A stretch of DNA of 64,000 nucleotides from Agelaius tricolor. Lineage: Eukaryota; Chordata; Aves; Passeriformes; Icteridae. The notes beneath the pieces were generated by a model, which worked only from the letters and a program-made list of their open reading frames with translations, had not been told where the DNA came from and did no database searches. Positions 51,101 to 63,678 of this stretch are shown piece after piece. Position 1 is the stretch's first letter; each line of letters starts with the position of its first letter. The stretch spans positions 84,097,001 through 84,161,000 of the forward strand of contig JALJCS010000002.1 of assembly GCA_023055355.1 (NCBI GenBank), written 5' to 3'. Both the position numbers and the translations under genes were made by a program.

Positions 51101-54100
51101 CTAAGTCTTGTCTGCCTCTGCAAAATGCAGGCAGTGGGTGTGGGCCCAGTGCAGTAGAGCTGAGAATATCCCTCCTCCTGTGCCATTGTGAAACATTAAA
51201 ATTGGCCCTAATGCTTTGAATGCAGTTTCATATGAAAAAGAAGGAATGTAGATTTAAATGAAATAATACTGGTCTAACTAAAACATACAGGAAAACAAAA
51301 AATCAGGTTGTAACTATGCCAGTGAGAGCTACAGACATGCTAGGAAGCTTTCACCATGAATGCAGAAACTGCCCAGAAGCTCCAGGTTCTTAAACCCCTT
51401 CAGGTACTCCCTGCTCAGGGAGCAAAAGAGATAGAAACCCACTGACCCAATGGTTCAAGTGAGGCCTTTTTTCCAACATACAAGTCTCATCTCAGAAAAG
51501 AGCCTTTTTTTTTTTTTTTAATTTTATTGCAGTGAAAAGCCACCACCACCATAACAGTTCTGGGAACAAAGGCTGCAGAAATGTTTTGCCCCAATCAAAA
51601 AAGCAGGCTCTGATTTCAGCTTTTAAGGGTTGACTTGAACTTTAAAAGAAAATCCATTATACTTCCTAAGATAACTGAAATGTCATTTTAGAAATAAAAA
51701 CCTGAAACATTTCATTCTCATCAGTATCACCCAAATAAAATACACTCATGTTGCAACCCCACCTCCCCCCCCCCAATTTCTTTGCAATCCTGTTCCAGTG
51801 AAGCCTGTACATGTTGCAGGCACACACAGGTCTGATCTCCAGATAAGAACCTCCCTGCTGCACACACCAAGGCTTTGCCCCTTTATTTTCACATTAGGAG
51901 CCTTCCCTTCCACAGCCTTCAGGAACAGCAGTTTTCATCTCAAGAGGCTTTCCTGACATACCCTGGGAAAGGCTGTACCCAAGAGGTGCCAAACCAGAAC
52001 CTCCTCAAAATGATATGGCCATTTCCTCATCCTTGTCTGTCCTATTCCCTCCTGGGTTGTACAGCCCCACCAGTTAAGGAAAGTCAAATAAATCAAGCTT
52101 GCTGCCAGCTCACACCTGCCACTCTTCCCCTTCCTCTTGGCCCCCATGGATGTTTTTGGCACACTGAGGTGTGCTGGTCTCCCTGGGGAGCCCCTGCCCC
52201 GGCTGTGCTCATCTTGGACTACCAAAGCCAAAGCAGATGTTGATACAGCTAGAGAGGAATTGTCCCTGGGAATGAGCAAGGGCTGCACTTCAGTTTGAAT
52301 ATTGCTAAGACAGAGCTGTAGAGTAGAAAAAACCCCAAATATTGCTGTGCTGGATGAATCAAAGCACTTCTAATTACAGCAGAGGCTTGAACTTTTATAA
52401 AACTTTTGCACTCCTGCTTGTAGATCCCAACCAGGTTCTTCAAAGAACATCAATCCCTAAAGATGTAGTCTGGTTTCTGAATTTCCACAACACAAAGGCC
52501 AAAAGAAAAATAAAAGCTCTTTATGCCATAAGTTGCATAAAGCTTTGGGGTCTTCAGGCTTCTTGAAGCTGCCTCAGAATCTTTGCTTTCCTTTTCCAAC
52601 ATTAATTGGATTTTGATCTTACATACCTTGGGGAAGTAAAGTGAGACAGAACAGAAAACATGACAAGATTAACTTTCCTAGACATTTATACATTCAAAAC
52701 CCCAAACCCTCTAGCAGCTGAGCTTTGAATCAGATTTTAAGAAAATTATTCTGTATGTAAAAGCTCCAGAGTGAAAATACCAAAACATTAACATTAGTTA
52801 AAGTTAACTCCTTAGCTTAAACCCCTAAAACAAGTAAGGCCAATGCCCAAGGCACACACGTGCCATTTCCTCTTTGCAGTTGCTTAAATTCTTATTATTT
52901 GCACAGGCAGTTCAGAGGCAATGCACAACTGCTTAAAAAGACAGGTAAGGGGTGTAATAGGCACATGATCAAGGCTCCCTTCCAGCCAAAGACACATCCC
53001 TGAGACCAGCTGGGGGTACCAATAAATACTGAGCAGTGTCTCCCTTTGCCCTCCTCCTTCTGTGGGGTTAAGGATGCAGTAGAGGAGGACAGAGACAGGT
53101 GTTGCTTTTCTTTGCAGTCTGAATGGAGACTGCCACTTTCTGAGCCCATATGGCAGATAAAAAAGCACTTTGAAAAACATTCTTTGATCAATGAATACAA
53201 TCCCTAATTAATGTTTTCTTTCCCATTTTCAAGTCCAGTTAAAAACACAACTTCTCAGCAACTTTAGATCCCTTCCTGACTGATTAAAAATATTTTTTCA
53301 CCTGAAAAACAGTACCTTAGGCCTCTTTATCTCATTCATACACCAACACCACACCACTTTCCCAAAAAATAAAAAGAAGCCACCGTGTGACCCACATGGC
53401 ATTTCTCCATCACAGTAGCTGTTCCCCTCAGCCTGGGGCTATGAGCACACCTGCAGCAGCACCAGGAGCTGAAGCAGTTGGATTGCACTGCTCCAAGACC
53501 CTGTGTTCCACAGGAACCACACTGTGCAGGAGGGGCACTCCATGGGCTGCAGGAGGAGGCAGCAGCCCTGCAGCCCAACCCTTCACGTGCCCTCTCCACA
53601 CCCCAGGGCCCAGGGGAGCTCTCACAGCACCAGCACTGAGCACAGCCACGGCATTCAGTCTTAAGGAAGAGCTTAAAAAAGCCTTTCCAGATGGAGCAGG
53701 TGAGGGAGCTCTGATTTTAAAAGAGACTGAGGGGTCTGTTAGGGTTAACTACAAACTAGCCTGGGTTCATTGGGGAGGGCTAACTGGTACACCAGCTTGA
53801 AACCAAAGGGAAACAAACTGCAAAGAAACTTCCTCCATTTAACTCAATGCCACAAGGTGACCTGAATTCTGTAGTGTGAAGAGGCCAAGCAGCTTGACAG
53901 GCCCAAGGGTTGGCACAGGCATCTTCACACCTGTGGGGGCAAAGACAAGTCAATGAAACCAGTAATAGACAGATCCACCTGCTGTCCTTTAATCCACACC
54001 CAGTCCAAGGACTAAATACACACAATCCTCTCAAGAAATACTTCTAAAAATTCAGATGCAAGAGGACAACTTCAGTGGTTTTGATGTTGAACATTGCCCC

Positions 54101-55875
54101 CAGTGGCCATGACCCTCATCACAAAGGGCTAGGATTAGTCTGGCAGTCAGAGAAACGTGTCCTTAAAATCTGATTTGATTCTAATGGCATTTTGGAAGTG
54201 CTTTGCTCTTTGGAGAAGGAGCAAAATTTTAAAAAAATGAAGCGCCAGAATTAGGGTTTTATCATCACTTTCCCCCTCCCCCCAGGCCCAACATCACCAA
54301 GATTCTGCACAGGCCTTGCCAGCATACCACAGTTACAGCTCCTTCATGCACTTGTGCTCCCAAGGAGTGTAATCACTCCTGGATCCTGTTCCAGATGATG
54401 AAAGGGTGAGCCATGGCTGCAAATGGAATTCCTTTCATCACCTGAACAGTGTGCTTGAAAAACACAAGCAGCTGAAGTGTTCTCATCTTTTCAATTCTAG
54501 AGAACAGTACATCATCACCTTTTAGATGTAAGTACTTCAGCTTAATATGCACATATTACAGTATTTAGCTTAATTAATCAAATCATGACAACAGACTCAA
54601 TTCTGAACTTCACACTGTTACTATCAACATGGCAAAATAAGTATCTAGGGATGCTTAGAACAAGAAAATCCATTTACTAGTGCAGGCAATAGCAATTCTA
54701 AGAACATCTTTACCAAAATTAGTGCTCTGTCATACTATACAAGTACAGATGGATCCATCATCCTAAGTCTAGCACAGAACAAGGACGAGTAGGAATCATC
54801 TTAATTTATGGATGCAGAACAGGATAACAAAGCCATTACAAAGTGACTTGTTGTATAAGGAGCTTCAAACTGTAAACTGGAGTGTATCTCTCCAGCTCAC
54901 AACCTGAAGCACCAAGGCAAAGCAATCTTCCTCCCTGGTAAGGTACACAGCAATACATAAACACAGAAAGAATCTCATGTTGCAGTGCAAACAACATGCT
55001 CCCCTGAAAATGAAAGGCTCTCAGTTTTCCTAGTGCAACCATTGAATGACAACAGATAATTTCTTATTAAGTCACTGGAACACCACATCACTGAGCTGTG
55101 CTGAGAGAGGAGCTGTTGCCAAGATGAAGTGACAGGAATGACACATGAAACATTTGATTTCATATTCTTGGCTCTTCTGCTGACTCTTTATGCAGCTGGA
55201 GCAAAATCAAAAGGCACACACTTGTCATGCTCTTCTACTTAGTATGGACCCAGCCTGTCCAGTACAAGGAGCACAACTAATTCTTACAGTCCTTTATGTA
55301 CCAAGTCCATCATTTTCTTTGAAGCCACTATGGTAACAAACAGGAAAAGTGCAGTCAGATGAATGCTGAGGGCTGAAGAGTCAGAGGATGCCCAATGTGT
55401 CCATCACCAAATCAGCTACAGTAAGAGCCTCAAAAGGAGTTCTGGCAGCTGTGCACATCGGTCTGGACAGAGAGGGTACTGCAGAATTCCAAGCTTACCT
55501 CTGGAAAAGTAAGTGATCTGTATCAGTCCCACAAAGTTTGAGGGTATGTAGAAGGATGCTTTCTCCCAGATGACAAAGAATTGATAATCAAGTATATAAA
55601 AAACAGCTGTGAAATGGTAATAGCCCAGAAGGACACAGTCTGTCAAAACTCATGGTGTAGACAGAGACAAAGAAAATGCCTTTATGATTTTGCTACTGAT
55701 CAGAGAAGACAAGACTCCCACCTAAAAGAAGGTCATTTTTGAGTACTTTTATCAACAGCAGGAGATGGTGTCACAGTGCAGCTCTCAGACAATACCCACA
55801 GACCTGCAGATCACAAGGTTTGTCTTAAGCTGAAATATGATTTAGCAAAACAAAGACAGTAACAGAGATTAAAAT

Positions 55876-55881
55876 TTTAAT
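55876..55881 (-). terminator. DERL1: Candidate DERL1 poly(A) signal ATTAAA
   Basis: On the minus strand ATTAAA is followed within about 20-35 nt by TGTCTTTGTTTTGCT, a GU-rich downstream element. It lies about 2.5 kb after the stop codon. Confidence 0.45.
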
Positions 55882-57149
55882 TTAAAACTTTGCCAACAAA
55901 AATTGATTACAAAAAGGGAAATTATCTGTACAAAATAAGAAAGGAGGTACTCATTTTAACAAGAGACTGCCATTATTAATGTATGTGGGAGGACAAACAG
56001 CAGTTCAGGTCAAGTAACAAACTGAGAAACAAACAAACTGAACTTGTAATATGGAATTCTGAAGTGAAATTTCCATAAACAAAGTAAATTGACCTGAAGC
56101 AGCTCAGAAGCTAATCAAGGTTTATAAGAAGTCCATATTCCCTGCAAACCTTTTCCTCTTATTTTAGAGAAGGAGGACATACTAGAAAGCAAGACCCCAT
56201 GCAGTGCAGTGGGCCAGGACAATGCCTTTTGCTGAGCTTTCTCTCACTGAAGCCTTCCTTTGGGCCCTCTGTACAGAGATATTCTGCAGTTTGAGTGTGC
56301 CAGGGGTTTAACTGAGTCACAAACTATTGCATCTTCACTTAAAAGTTGGGTCCTGACTCAAAATGATGACAAATGCTTTGGAGACTGTGAAATCCCTATG
56401 ACTAAAATGACTCCTATCAAAATGATGATTCTCAGACTATTCAAGTCCAATCAAATAACAGCTGTTGGTCAAGGATAAATCTCTATTTACAACACTGCAC
56501 TCCTCTTTTCTACCTACCATTTTACACAAAAAAGAGACCAGAGCATCTTTAAAACTCATTACCAAACAGACAAAAATGGCAGGTGATTTCTAAACTCCAA
56601 GTTCCTGTAAAACTTAAGCACACAGTTTAATCCTTACCAGTTGTCTACATTTCTCCACAAGCCAAATCAATATAACTGAGTTGCAGTGAAGACACGGAAC
56701 ATGCTTTTTTTTTAATTTCCAGTCTAACGGCTTATTTCCCACTCAGCTTTGCATCACTTAGTATTTACAAGTTTTTACACCTTCAGAACCCAAGTTTAGT
56801 GAAGAAACAAAGTAGTAATAAAAATGTATCAGCCCAGATTCACTTCACTTACTTACAGTTACCTGAGATACCCAAGCTGGGGCAGAACAGCTTTCTGTGC
56901 CCCACCTACTCAGTAAAAAAAAACAACAAATGCTAAAGGACAATTCATCAGACTTGAAACTTATCCTAGGGACAATGCTCTTCCTCCTCTGACTACAAAA
57001 CAAAAAGTGAGCAACTACATTCTGACTTAGTCTTGGTTAAGGTTAGAGTAATTGTTCCTAGCTGAAGTTTTGGACTTATTTATGTAAACCTAAGCCTTAC
57101 TTGCTCACTAGCAGCTCCCAGCTAGGGAGTCAGGGACAGCTGTCTTGTA

Positions 57150-57290
57150 AGAATGCTGTGAGACATGCATGAGTCCTCCTTACAGCTGGGAAAACTGAGA
57201 TAAGTAAGAAGTTTGCTCAAGAGCATGCAGTGAGTCAGTAACAAGCTGGCATTACAGCTTCCTGGATCTTAGCCACATGCTCTGCCCATG
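57150..57290 (-). repeat. MIR SINE relic inside the DERL1 3'UTR
   Basis: The + strand reads CTTACAGCTGGGAAAACTGAG, then TAAGAAGTTTGCTCAAGAGCA, then GTAACAAGCTGGCATTACAG and CCACATGCTCTGCCC. These align in order with the reverse complement of MIR (TTTTACAGATGAGGAAACTGAGG, AAGTGACTTGCCCAAGGTCA, GTAAGTGGCAGAGCTGGG, CCCATGCTCT). The element is therefore sense with respect to DERL1 mRNA. Confidence 0.7.
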
Positions 57291-58376
57291 GGAACCCAGT
57301 GCAAGGAAAACTACTGTACAGAATCTTTCCCTTTTCCATGTCAAACATTTTTACCAAAAATAGTACAGATGCTAATAAACAGTGTATGCAATTTCTTATT
57401 TGACAATGAAAGAGTCCTGCAGTAACCTGTTATATTGTATCTTCACCCTGCAAAAGATTATTTCCAGCTTTGATTCTTAGACATCTTAAAGCTTTTAGGA
57501 TAAAGCTGAAGATTCAGTTAAACAATGCTGCAGTCAGTACCCTTAACCACAACAATGTTACATTTTCTAGTTTAAGCAGTATTTATGCTACCCAATTTGG
57601 CAATCAAAAGAAAAACCTTGAAGCCAAGAATTCACAGATCTGGGGGGGAAAAAAACATACCAGACTTCAGTTTCACCAGAAGAAGCTTTGTAACATGCCA
57701 TGAAGAGTTCAGAGATTTCAATTCTGTGAGTATCTGTTATTGCCATTTCAAACAAAAGCCCTCTAATCCTTAGCCTTGCCCAGCCCATGATGTAGCAGGT
57801 AGGACAAATGCTGCATGGTAAGAAACAGCTCTGCTCAAAACACAGCTTAATAACAGAAATGCAACATTTGCAATTTGCTTTATGTGAACGCATCAGAGAG
57901 ATATCACTTAAATAATGTTTCCAAAGACCCTGGGACTTAAGCACAGCTATGGAAAAAGTCAGCTTCCTAAACTTGGGGGCTTGCTTGAGACATCTGCCTC
58001 ACACTAGATTCTTACTTTACTGTGGTCAACAAAGCTTTTAACACACCAGGCAAGATAGAATACCACTAGCTTGTTCCATCACATCATGGAACAGGACAGC
58101 CAATGGATCCTGTTGTGACAGACAATACTGTATAAAGAAGGCTTATTTTTAATGGCAGAATCACACTGGACACTACTGGCTAACCTGGAGCAAGATCTAC
58201 ATTTTTTTCCTTCTGGAGTTTTTAATTTGCTCTTGAACCAGAAACATTCTTTCTAATCAGTTAAATCCAAGAGTACTGCAGAGAGCTCGGTTCTTAAGCA
58301 TGCTCTGCACCAGGAGCGGTCGGTTCCACGTCCAATTGACACCGAGGAGTTGCTGTTTTCCAAGGGCAGGAACTCT

Positions 58377-58515
58377 TCACTGGTCCCCCAGCCGGAAACC
58401 TTGGCCCCAGTTGTGTCTTCCACCACCCTGCTGATCTTCTGCAGCCCTTCTCATGCTGGCAGGAGGGACACCAAAGCCCGACACTCCTCCCCTCCTGTTT
58501 GGCAGCCAGCGGTAA
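58377..58515 (-). CDS. DERL1: DERL1 last coding exon (residues 207-251, with stop)
   Basis: The acceptor CTTTGTCCTAG precedes the first exon base, 58515, whose T completes the Leu codon split with the previous exon. It encodes 45 residues: YRWLPNRRGG, then GFGVPPASMRRAA, then the tail ending HNWGQGFRLGDQ and TGA at 58379-58377. This is the cytosolic C-terminus of derlin-1. The final GQGFRL fits the GxGxxL core of the SHP box that recruits the p97/VCP ATPase to the ER membrane during ER-associated degradation. The length equals that of the human tail. Differences I recall from human are N for S after LP and EDQQ for DQNG. Confidence 0.95.
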
Positions 58516-59610
58516 CTAGGACAAAGCAGGGGAGGAGGAGGAGTTAGAGAGAAACAGCAGGACCTTGCAGGGAAATGCCAAGGCTGTGCTTTCTACTTTT
58601 CCATGCACTTCCTCTTAACTGATAGACTTTGTAATAAAACTGGCTTTTCCCAGTAGAATTTCAGAGAATTCTTTCCAAATCTAAGCTCTCAGCACACTGA
58701 CAAATGGAAATACTGGGAAACTTCCATCTCTGGGATGTGTATGGTAACAAGAGAATTGCACAGAACCAACAATATTGAGGGCAGTTTCAGAGCTGTTACC
58801 ACCTTTAAAGACATTTTTAAAAACAAGCTTGTCTCCTAATCTTTATGGAAAATTAGGTTTACCAGATGGACCTGCAAGCACAGAATTAGAATATAAAGAT
58901 TCCCTATCCATTGAAACTTGTACAGAAAGTATAACTGTAATTCAACACTTTATGCTACAAAAAGGGTTAACTGAGTTGCTAACTAAAGTTTGATAGAGGA
59001 GGAGTATTTGCAGCCCAAAACTATGTGGACAAAGGCAACTGAACTACGAACTTTGGCTTCTGATAGTATTCTCATAGTATTTCAATGCTAAAACAATGAA
59101 CATATCTCAAGAAAAAGCACTTCAAAAACCAAGACTTGCAGTCCCAGTGAGGGTGACTGATACAGACTGCAAAGCAGAATCATTTATAGCCCTGCACAAG
59201 CCTACAACTATTATTGTTAAACATTGCTGAATTGGTAGCTACTATAACATGGGGATACAGAAAACAGATAATTTACAGGATAAAACTTCATTTATATACC
59301 ATCTGATAATTGTTAGGGAGTTCTCTTTACTGCAGCTCAATTCAACAGCAGAAGTATGACATTTATTCTCACTCTTAAGAATAGGTAAAAGCATAAGCCA
59401 TCCCAAGGGTCAACAAAGAACTCTCACATGGGCCTTTTACAAGAAACTCAACATTTTTTATGACTCACCAGCTCTGTCAGTATGAGAGTCTGTAGAAGGT
59501 TGGCTTGGCAAAGTATTTTACACTTTATGATCCCACCATATAGATGTCTGATGAACCATACAAAAAATTGGACTAAACAAATAGTGATGTAAAGAATCAA
59601 GCCAGCTTAC
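58516..59610 (-). other. DERL1: DERL1 intron
   Basis: The donor CT/GTAAGC (at 59610) and acceptor CCTAG (58516) bound 1.1 kb of noncoding DNA. No repeat or gene is recognised inside. Confidence 0.9.
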
Positions 59611-59721
59611 AGGAACTGAGGTGTGGACAGAAAATTCCTTCCTCCCAAATCCATTGGATATTTAAACATTAAGAAGAAATACAGGTGTCCAACCAGATTT
59701 CCTATCAGCTCATTGATGACT
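59611..59721 (-). CDS. DERL1: DERL1 coding exon (residues 170-206)
   Basis: The acceptor is TTTTGCTTTACAG and the donor CCT/GTAAGC. The exon is 111 nt: one base completing Ser169, 36 full codons and two bases of Leu206. It encodes VINELIGNLVGH, then LYFFLMFKYPMDLGG, then RNFLSTPQF. This covers the last membrane helix of the rhomboid-like fold, with the GNLVG GxxxG motif, and the conserved loop after it. Derlins keep the rhomboid fold but lack the catalytic Ser-His pair; they form the channel or scaffold for retrotranslocation of misfolded proteins. K replaces the R I recall in the human FRYP. Confidence 0.97.
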
Positions 59722-60941
59722 CTGTAAAGCAAAAGAAAGAACGGTTTCACATGCTGTCTTCTCTGAAAATAAATGAGTGACAATCTTCTATTCACCTGCC
59801 ACCAGGCTTTGCCAGGGTTGTGACACACAGAAAATTTCCCCTCCCTCAGCATTTTGCAGCCACTTCTTTAGAAGGGCCAACCTCCTGTGCCGACACATCA
59901 ATAGTCTGTTCCACCCTCCCTTCCCAGCCTTCTCTACATTCTGCATTGGAAACACAATGAAATACTTGTTTACATTGGGGAATTGGACTGTATAGCGATT
60001 AGTGCCCAAAATAATCATCTGCAGTGCCAGAGCAGTTACTGCTGCTCTCACTGGACAACCTGTCTCCTGCTGTACTGAACTGTTTTGTTCCCAGTTTTGT
60101 GAAAGCACTGCTGACTGGAGGCCCTTGAGTATCTTCTGTCATGCATAGAAACAGCAGGTAGCTAAGAGCAGGCAGTTTTCACAAGTGACAGATGAGTCAG
60201 TAGGAGGCACAGCCAGAAAAGGGAATTTGGTTTTGCTGTACTATCTCCTCCTTTTATAACTCAACCACAAACTTGTTGTTGTCACTAATTATGTTACAGC
60301 GGCACCAAGAGGCCCCAGTCAATGCAGGGCCCCAGTGAGGGGGCCCACACTGTGCACAGAGGGGATTTCTGCATCAAGGGGTTTAGTCAAATAAAAAAAA
60401 AAAAACAAACAAGAGAGACCAAAAAAATCAACAAGTGCTAATATGGCACACTGTGGGCTCATTGCTATTTTCCCTTGTTTAAGAAACTGAAGGAAAAAAA
60501 AAAAAAAAAAGACCAGGTTGGACAAGTCTGTGAGGGAAAGAATTAACAGCACTATCAGAGTCAAGCTAAACTTGTTTCTAAAACCAGTAATAATGGCTGG
60601 GGATGACATCTTTCTTTAGTGTGTGTTACCATCCAGGGGATGACATCTTTCTTTAGTGTGTGTTACTTTCTTAGTGTGGAGAAGGCCTAAGGCATGGAGT
60701 TACTAGAAAATACACCAAACTCTCATTGCTCTCCCCTCACCTCCATTCTATCCTCTAGTTCTCACATGCACATCTCCTCTTTGATTTTATGTTAAATGAC
60801 CACCATGTGACACTGAGCATTATCAGTCAGATTACACAGCTTTAACCTTCTTATTTTAATATTACTCCTAAATTCAGCAGCAAGTTAAATAGCAGTAAAA
60901 GCTTTTATAACTTCAAATTGGCCATAGAAGTAAATACATAC
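59722..60941 (-). other. DERL1: DERL1 intron with A-rich tracts and a tandem duplication
   Basis: This is a 1.2 kb intron. It contains + strand A tracts at 60393-60405 and 60494-60510 (T tracts in the transcript) and a 31-bp duplication at 60599-60666. No other gene is seen. Confidence 0.9.
60599..60666. repeat. Direct duplication, 31-bp identical copies, period 37
   Basis: GGGGATGACATC...GTGTGTTAC occurs at 60599-60629 and, identically, at 60636-60666. A partial third copy (TTTCTTAGTGTGG) follows. This is a recent local duplication within a DERL1 intron. Confidence 0.95.
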
Positions 60942-60994
60942 GATCCACCAATGATGTAGTTGAATCCCAGAATAACCCATGGAAGGTAACAGGC
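60942..60994 (-). CDS. DERL1: DERL1 coding exon (residues 152-169, 53 nt)
   Basis: The acceptor is TTCTTTTCCAG and the donor GGATC/GTATGT. It encodes ACYLPWVILGFNYIIGG plus two bases of Ser169. The phase fits both neighbours: it starts in phase 0 after the Lys151 exon and its TC joins the A of the next exon. It carries the start of the penultimate-to-last membrane helix region of derlin-1. The protein sequence is identical to the human one as I remember it. Confidence 0.96.
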
Positions 60995-61644
60995 CTGGAA
61001 AAGAATGCAGTGGAGAGGGTAAGTACAAGTTAAGGATGTAAACCTGTTCTCAACTTCCCACTGCACTAATAAGCATGATCATAATCTCAATGCTCATTAC
61101 ACAGGTCCTGATCTATTAACTTAAGCAGATTCAACCTAAAAAGGTCCAAACTGACCAACCACTAACATTTTTAGACAAAACATACACATTCAAACATTAT
61201 AAGCAAATGTGCCTTTTGAACCCTATGTTCCACAGCAAGTTTGCATCTGGAACAAAGTACTAAAGTTTTTGATTTTGAAAAGGTTTAGAAATTATCAAAA
61301 GAGTCTTCTCTACAAGATCTGAGAGAAACAGCCAAGGGCACACAGAAAAAAAACAATTTAAAATACCAACATTTTGTCACTACATTCAGCTTTTATCCAG
61401 GCTAAAGTTTATCAGGAATTTTTTCATTTTTTCAGAACAATGAATTGTCAGGACATCTTTTCAGTAGAGGCACACTGAGTGATACCACATGGAAGACTAT
61501 GAACTTTGTCTTTGCTGCATCTCAAGGAGTATTCAATGTGACAGTACAAGACACTTTCTAAGAGAAAATGTTTCTATTTTGCCTCTCACTCACTACACGA
61601 GTGCCTTATGGGTGGAAATCTTTCCAATACACTGTCTGACATAC
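60995..61644 (-). other. DERL1: DERL1 intron (650 nt)
   Basis: This intron is bounded by AAG/GTATG (61644) and CTTTTCCAG (60995). Nothing further is recognised inside. Confidence 0.9.
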
Positions 61645-61740
61645 CTTAAATCTTGTTCCAAACCAGAATGATACAATCATGTCTCTGTTCAGCTGGGCCC
61701 ACACATAAAGTACTGACATGATGAGTGGAATCATCAGCAA
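61645..61740 (-). CDS. DERL1: DERL1 coding exon (residues 120-151, 96 nt)
   Basis: The acceptor is AACATTGCAG and the donor TTTAAG/GTATG. It has 32 complete codons, phase 0 at both ends. It encodes LLMIPLIMSVLYVWAQLNRD, then MIVSFWFGTRFK. This is a hydrophobic transmembrane segment followed by the conserved loop that leads into the FGTRFKACYLPW motif of derlins. The sequence matches derlin-1 and not derlin-2 or -3, judging from memory. Confidence 0.96.
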
Positions 61741-63678
61741 CTGCAATGTTTAAAAAAGACAAAGTTACCATTATTTTCACAGAAGCACAAGAAACTCAGG
61801 CAGGAGGTGCTGTGTTTCAGAAGTGGTTTGTAAGCATGGTACATCACTGAAGTCCTTTCAGATTTCCCCACAATCTTATCCAATACATGCCCTGGATCTG
61901 TTCAAAAGCTATTGAGAAAGTGAAGGAGGAGAACCTACTTGCTGATTCTCCTTTGCAGGACCATGCCAAAGCAAAGGGCTCCAACCTGTGCCAAGTGAAA
62001 GAGCAGCTGCAGGGAGCTCTGCTCTACCCACACCTCCAGCAGCGAGCCCTGTGCCACAATCCTTTCAGGGCACCAACCCAAACACCCTCATCTGGGGCCA
62101 GGCTCATGTGCCAGATGCAGTGTCACCATCCAGCTGCCACCTCTGCTCCCATCCTCCTGAGAGCACCACAGGGAAGGTGCTGCCCTCAATCCCCACTGCA
62201 GGCCATCAACTGCCTTGGGAGAGCTTGGAGTGACCTGTGCTCCACGCCAGGAGCTGAGGGAGTTGTTTCAAACCCTTCTTTACACTGACTCTGCATTAGC
62301 TGACTGGACTGTTTCTAGTGAAAAAACACAGAGCACTGCTTTTGCCATCTGTGATTTCTGAGCTGAGGGCAGGCTGCACCAGCAACATTCCCAGGAACTG
62401 GCTGAATGCTGTAACCAGCTGCTGGGTTTGGAAAAGAGGTTAAAACTCAGCCCTTCAGGGGTGCTGCTATTATTCATCATCCAGCCTTTCACAAGCCCCA
62501 CGGTGCACTCTGACTCCCCACACGAGAACTTTATTTAAAGGTTATATTAAAACCCTTTTTATTTTACTTAAAAGAAAGCAATATCTAATATCTGAACACA
62601 TTTGACTTAGGAATAGAGGCCTAGCTATCCTACTCTATCTTCTGAATTTCAACAAAGGCCACTCAAAACAAGTAAAAACCTTCTTATTTTTAAGAAAAAC
62701 CACACTTTTAAGTCAAAAAACTGGTTCTTCTTCAATCAATACTTTGTATGCAGATAAAAAAAATTAAGTACCTCTTAAAAAACATAAAAATCAACACAAT
62801 CAGTATAAAATTTGTATAATGTGTGGGTAAGTCCAGCATCCTTTTCAAAATTTGTGGTTATTTTCCCCACAGAAAAGTTTAAGTATAAGGTTATGGACAG
62901 GCCTTGACACAATTCACTCCAGACCAGAGATGTATGATCACTGGTTTTGTCTACCAGGAAGCCAGAGAAGTGATCAAATAAAAGCTAATAATAATTCTAT
63001 ATGGAACACTACAGATATTGGTGCAGTCTTTAGGTGCTGGAGAAAGACAAAGATGAGAACAGCAGAGGCAGACTGAAGACATGCAGTTATCTGACACTCT
63101 GCTGTGTCCAAAACACACTTCCCAATTTTCACCTTTAGTAATTGGAGAGAAAAGAATTATTTCACTGAAACCAGTTCTTAAGACCACTATCTTAATCATT
63201 CCTGTGAGGATTTTGTACTTCACAGTTCTGATCTCAAACTGAAGCTGTATTTTTCACCAAAAAAATCTTCTGTTGGCAAGTAAAAGGCATACTGAACTAA
63301 ACTTGAGAAGATTAATAAACCAAATAATCATTTTTAAATAGAAAAATAAGAAAGAACATCCACATTCATTAAAAGAAATAGTGCATAGCTGACATCTTAT
63401 GTCCATTTTAGTAGAAGTCTAAGCACTTCCTGACTGCACAAAGACACCATTTTTTACTTCTTGGCTCCCTTACTAGGTTAGATCCAAGCTTGTGCCTTCA
63501 GCTGAGGCTAACCCAATCTGAAAAATTAACAATACACACACAGCAGTCCATTCTGATAGAATCTGAACAGCCTAGCTTAACTATGTCCTGCAGTTAAGTC
63601 AATAATGTTCTCTATAAAGTCATCAAGTAGTCATAAAGTTGTGTAAAATTATTATCTAAGAAACTGCACCACACTTAC
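61741..63678 (-). other. DERL1: DERL1 intron (1.9 kb)
   Basis: This is noncoding sequence between the 27-nt exon and the 96-nt exon. The block 61887-62290 is somewhat GC-richer and open in more than one frame, with no recognisable protein. No repeat is recognised. Confidence 0.85.

Larger units (their letters stand above)
41691..55855. other. Intergenic space between convergent ZHX2 and DERL1 3' ends
   Basis: About 14 kb lie between the two inferred poly(A) sites. No gene is recognised on either strand. This interval contains most of the clearly recognisable interspersed repeats: CR1 tails at 43619 and 47399, and the LTR/CR1 composite at 45432-45900. It also has a 21-bp inverted repeat at 48107-48127. 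Either transcript could extend further into the interval through alternative poly(A) sites. The rest appears to be unique, featureless noncoding sequence. Confidence 0.6.
55856..58376 (-). other. DERL1: DERL1 3'UTR (end inferred)
   Basis: This follows the stop codon at 58377-58379 on the minus strand without an obvious splice site. The end is set by ATTAAA at 55876-55881 (minus). The resulting length of about 2.5 kb is plausible for this gene. It contains a MIR SINE in sense orientation at about 57150-57290. Other ATTAAA hexamers near 58147 and 58222 could give shorter forms. Confidence 0.5.

Noticed and set aside
52970..53000. Sense-strand CR1 tail (CTCCCTTCCAGCC)
   Set aside because: The surrounding sequence does not follow the CR1 3' end and no octamer terminus is present.
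60393..60510. A tracts as tails of retrocopied genes
   Set aside because: No gene-derived sequence or target-site duplication lies upstream of either tract. They fit the T-rich bias of the DERL1 coding strand.
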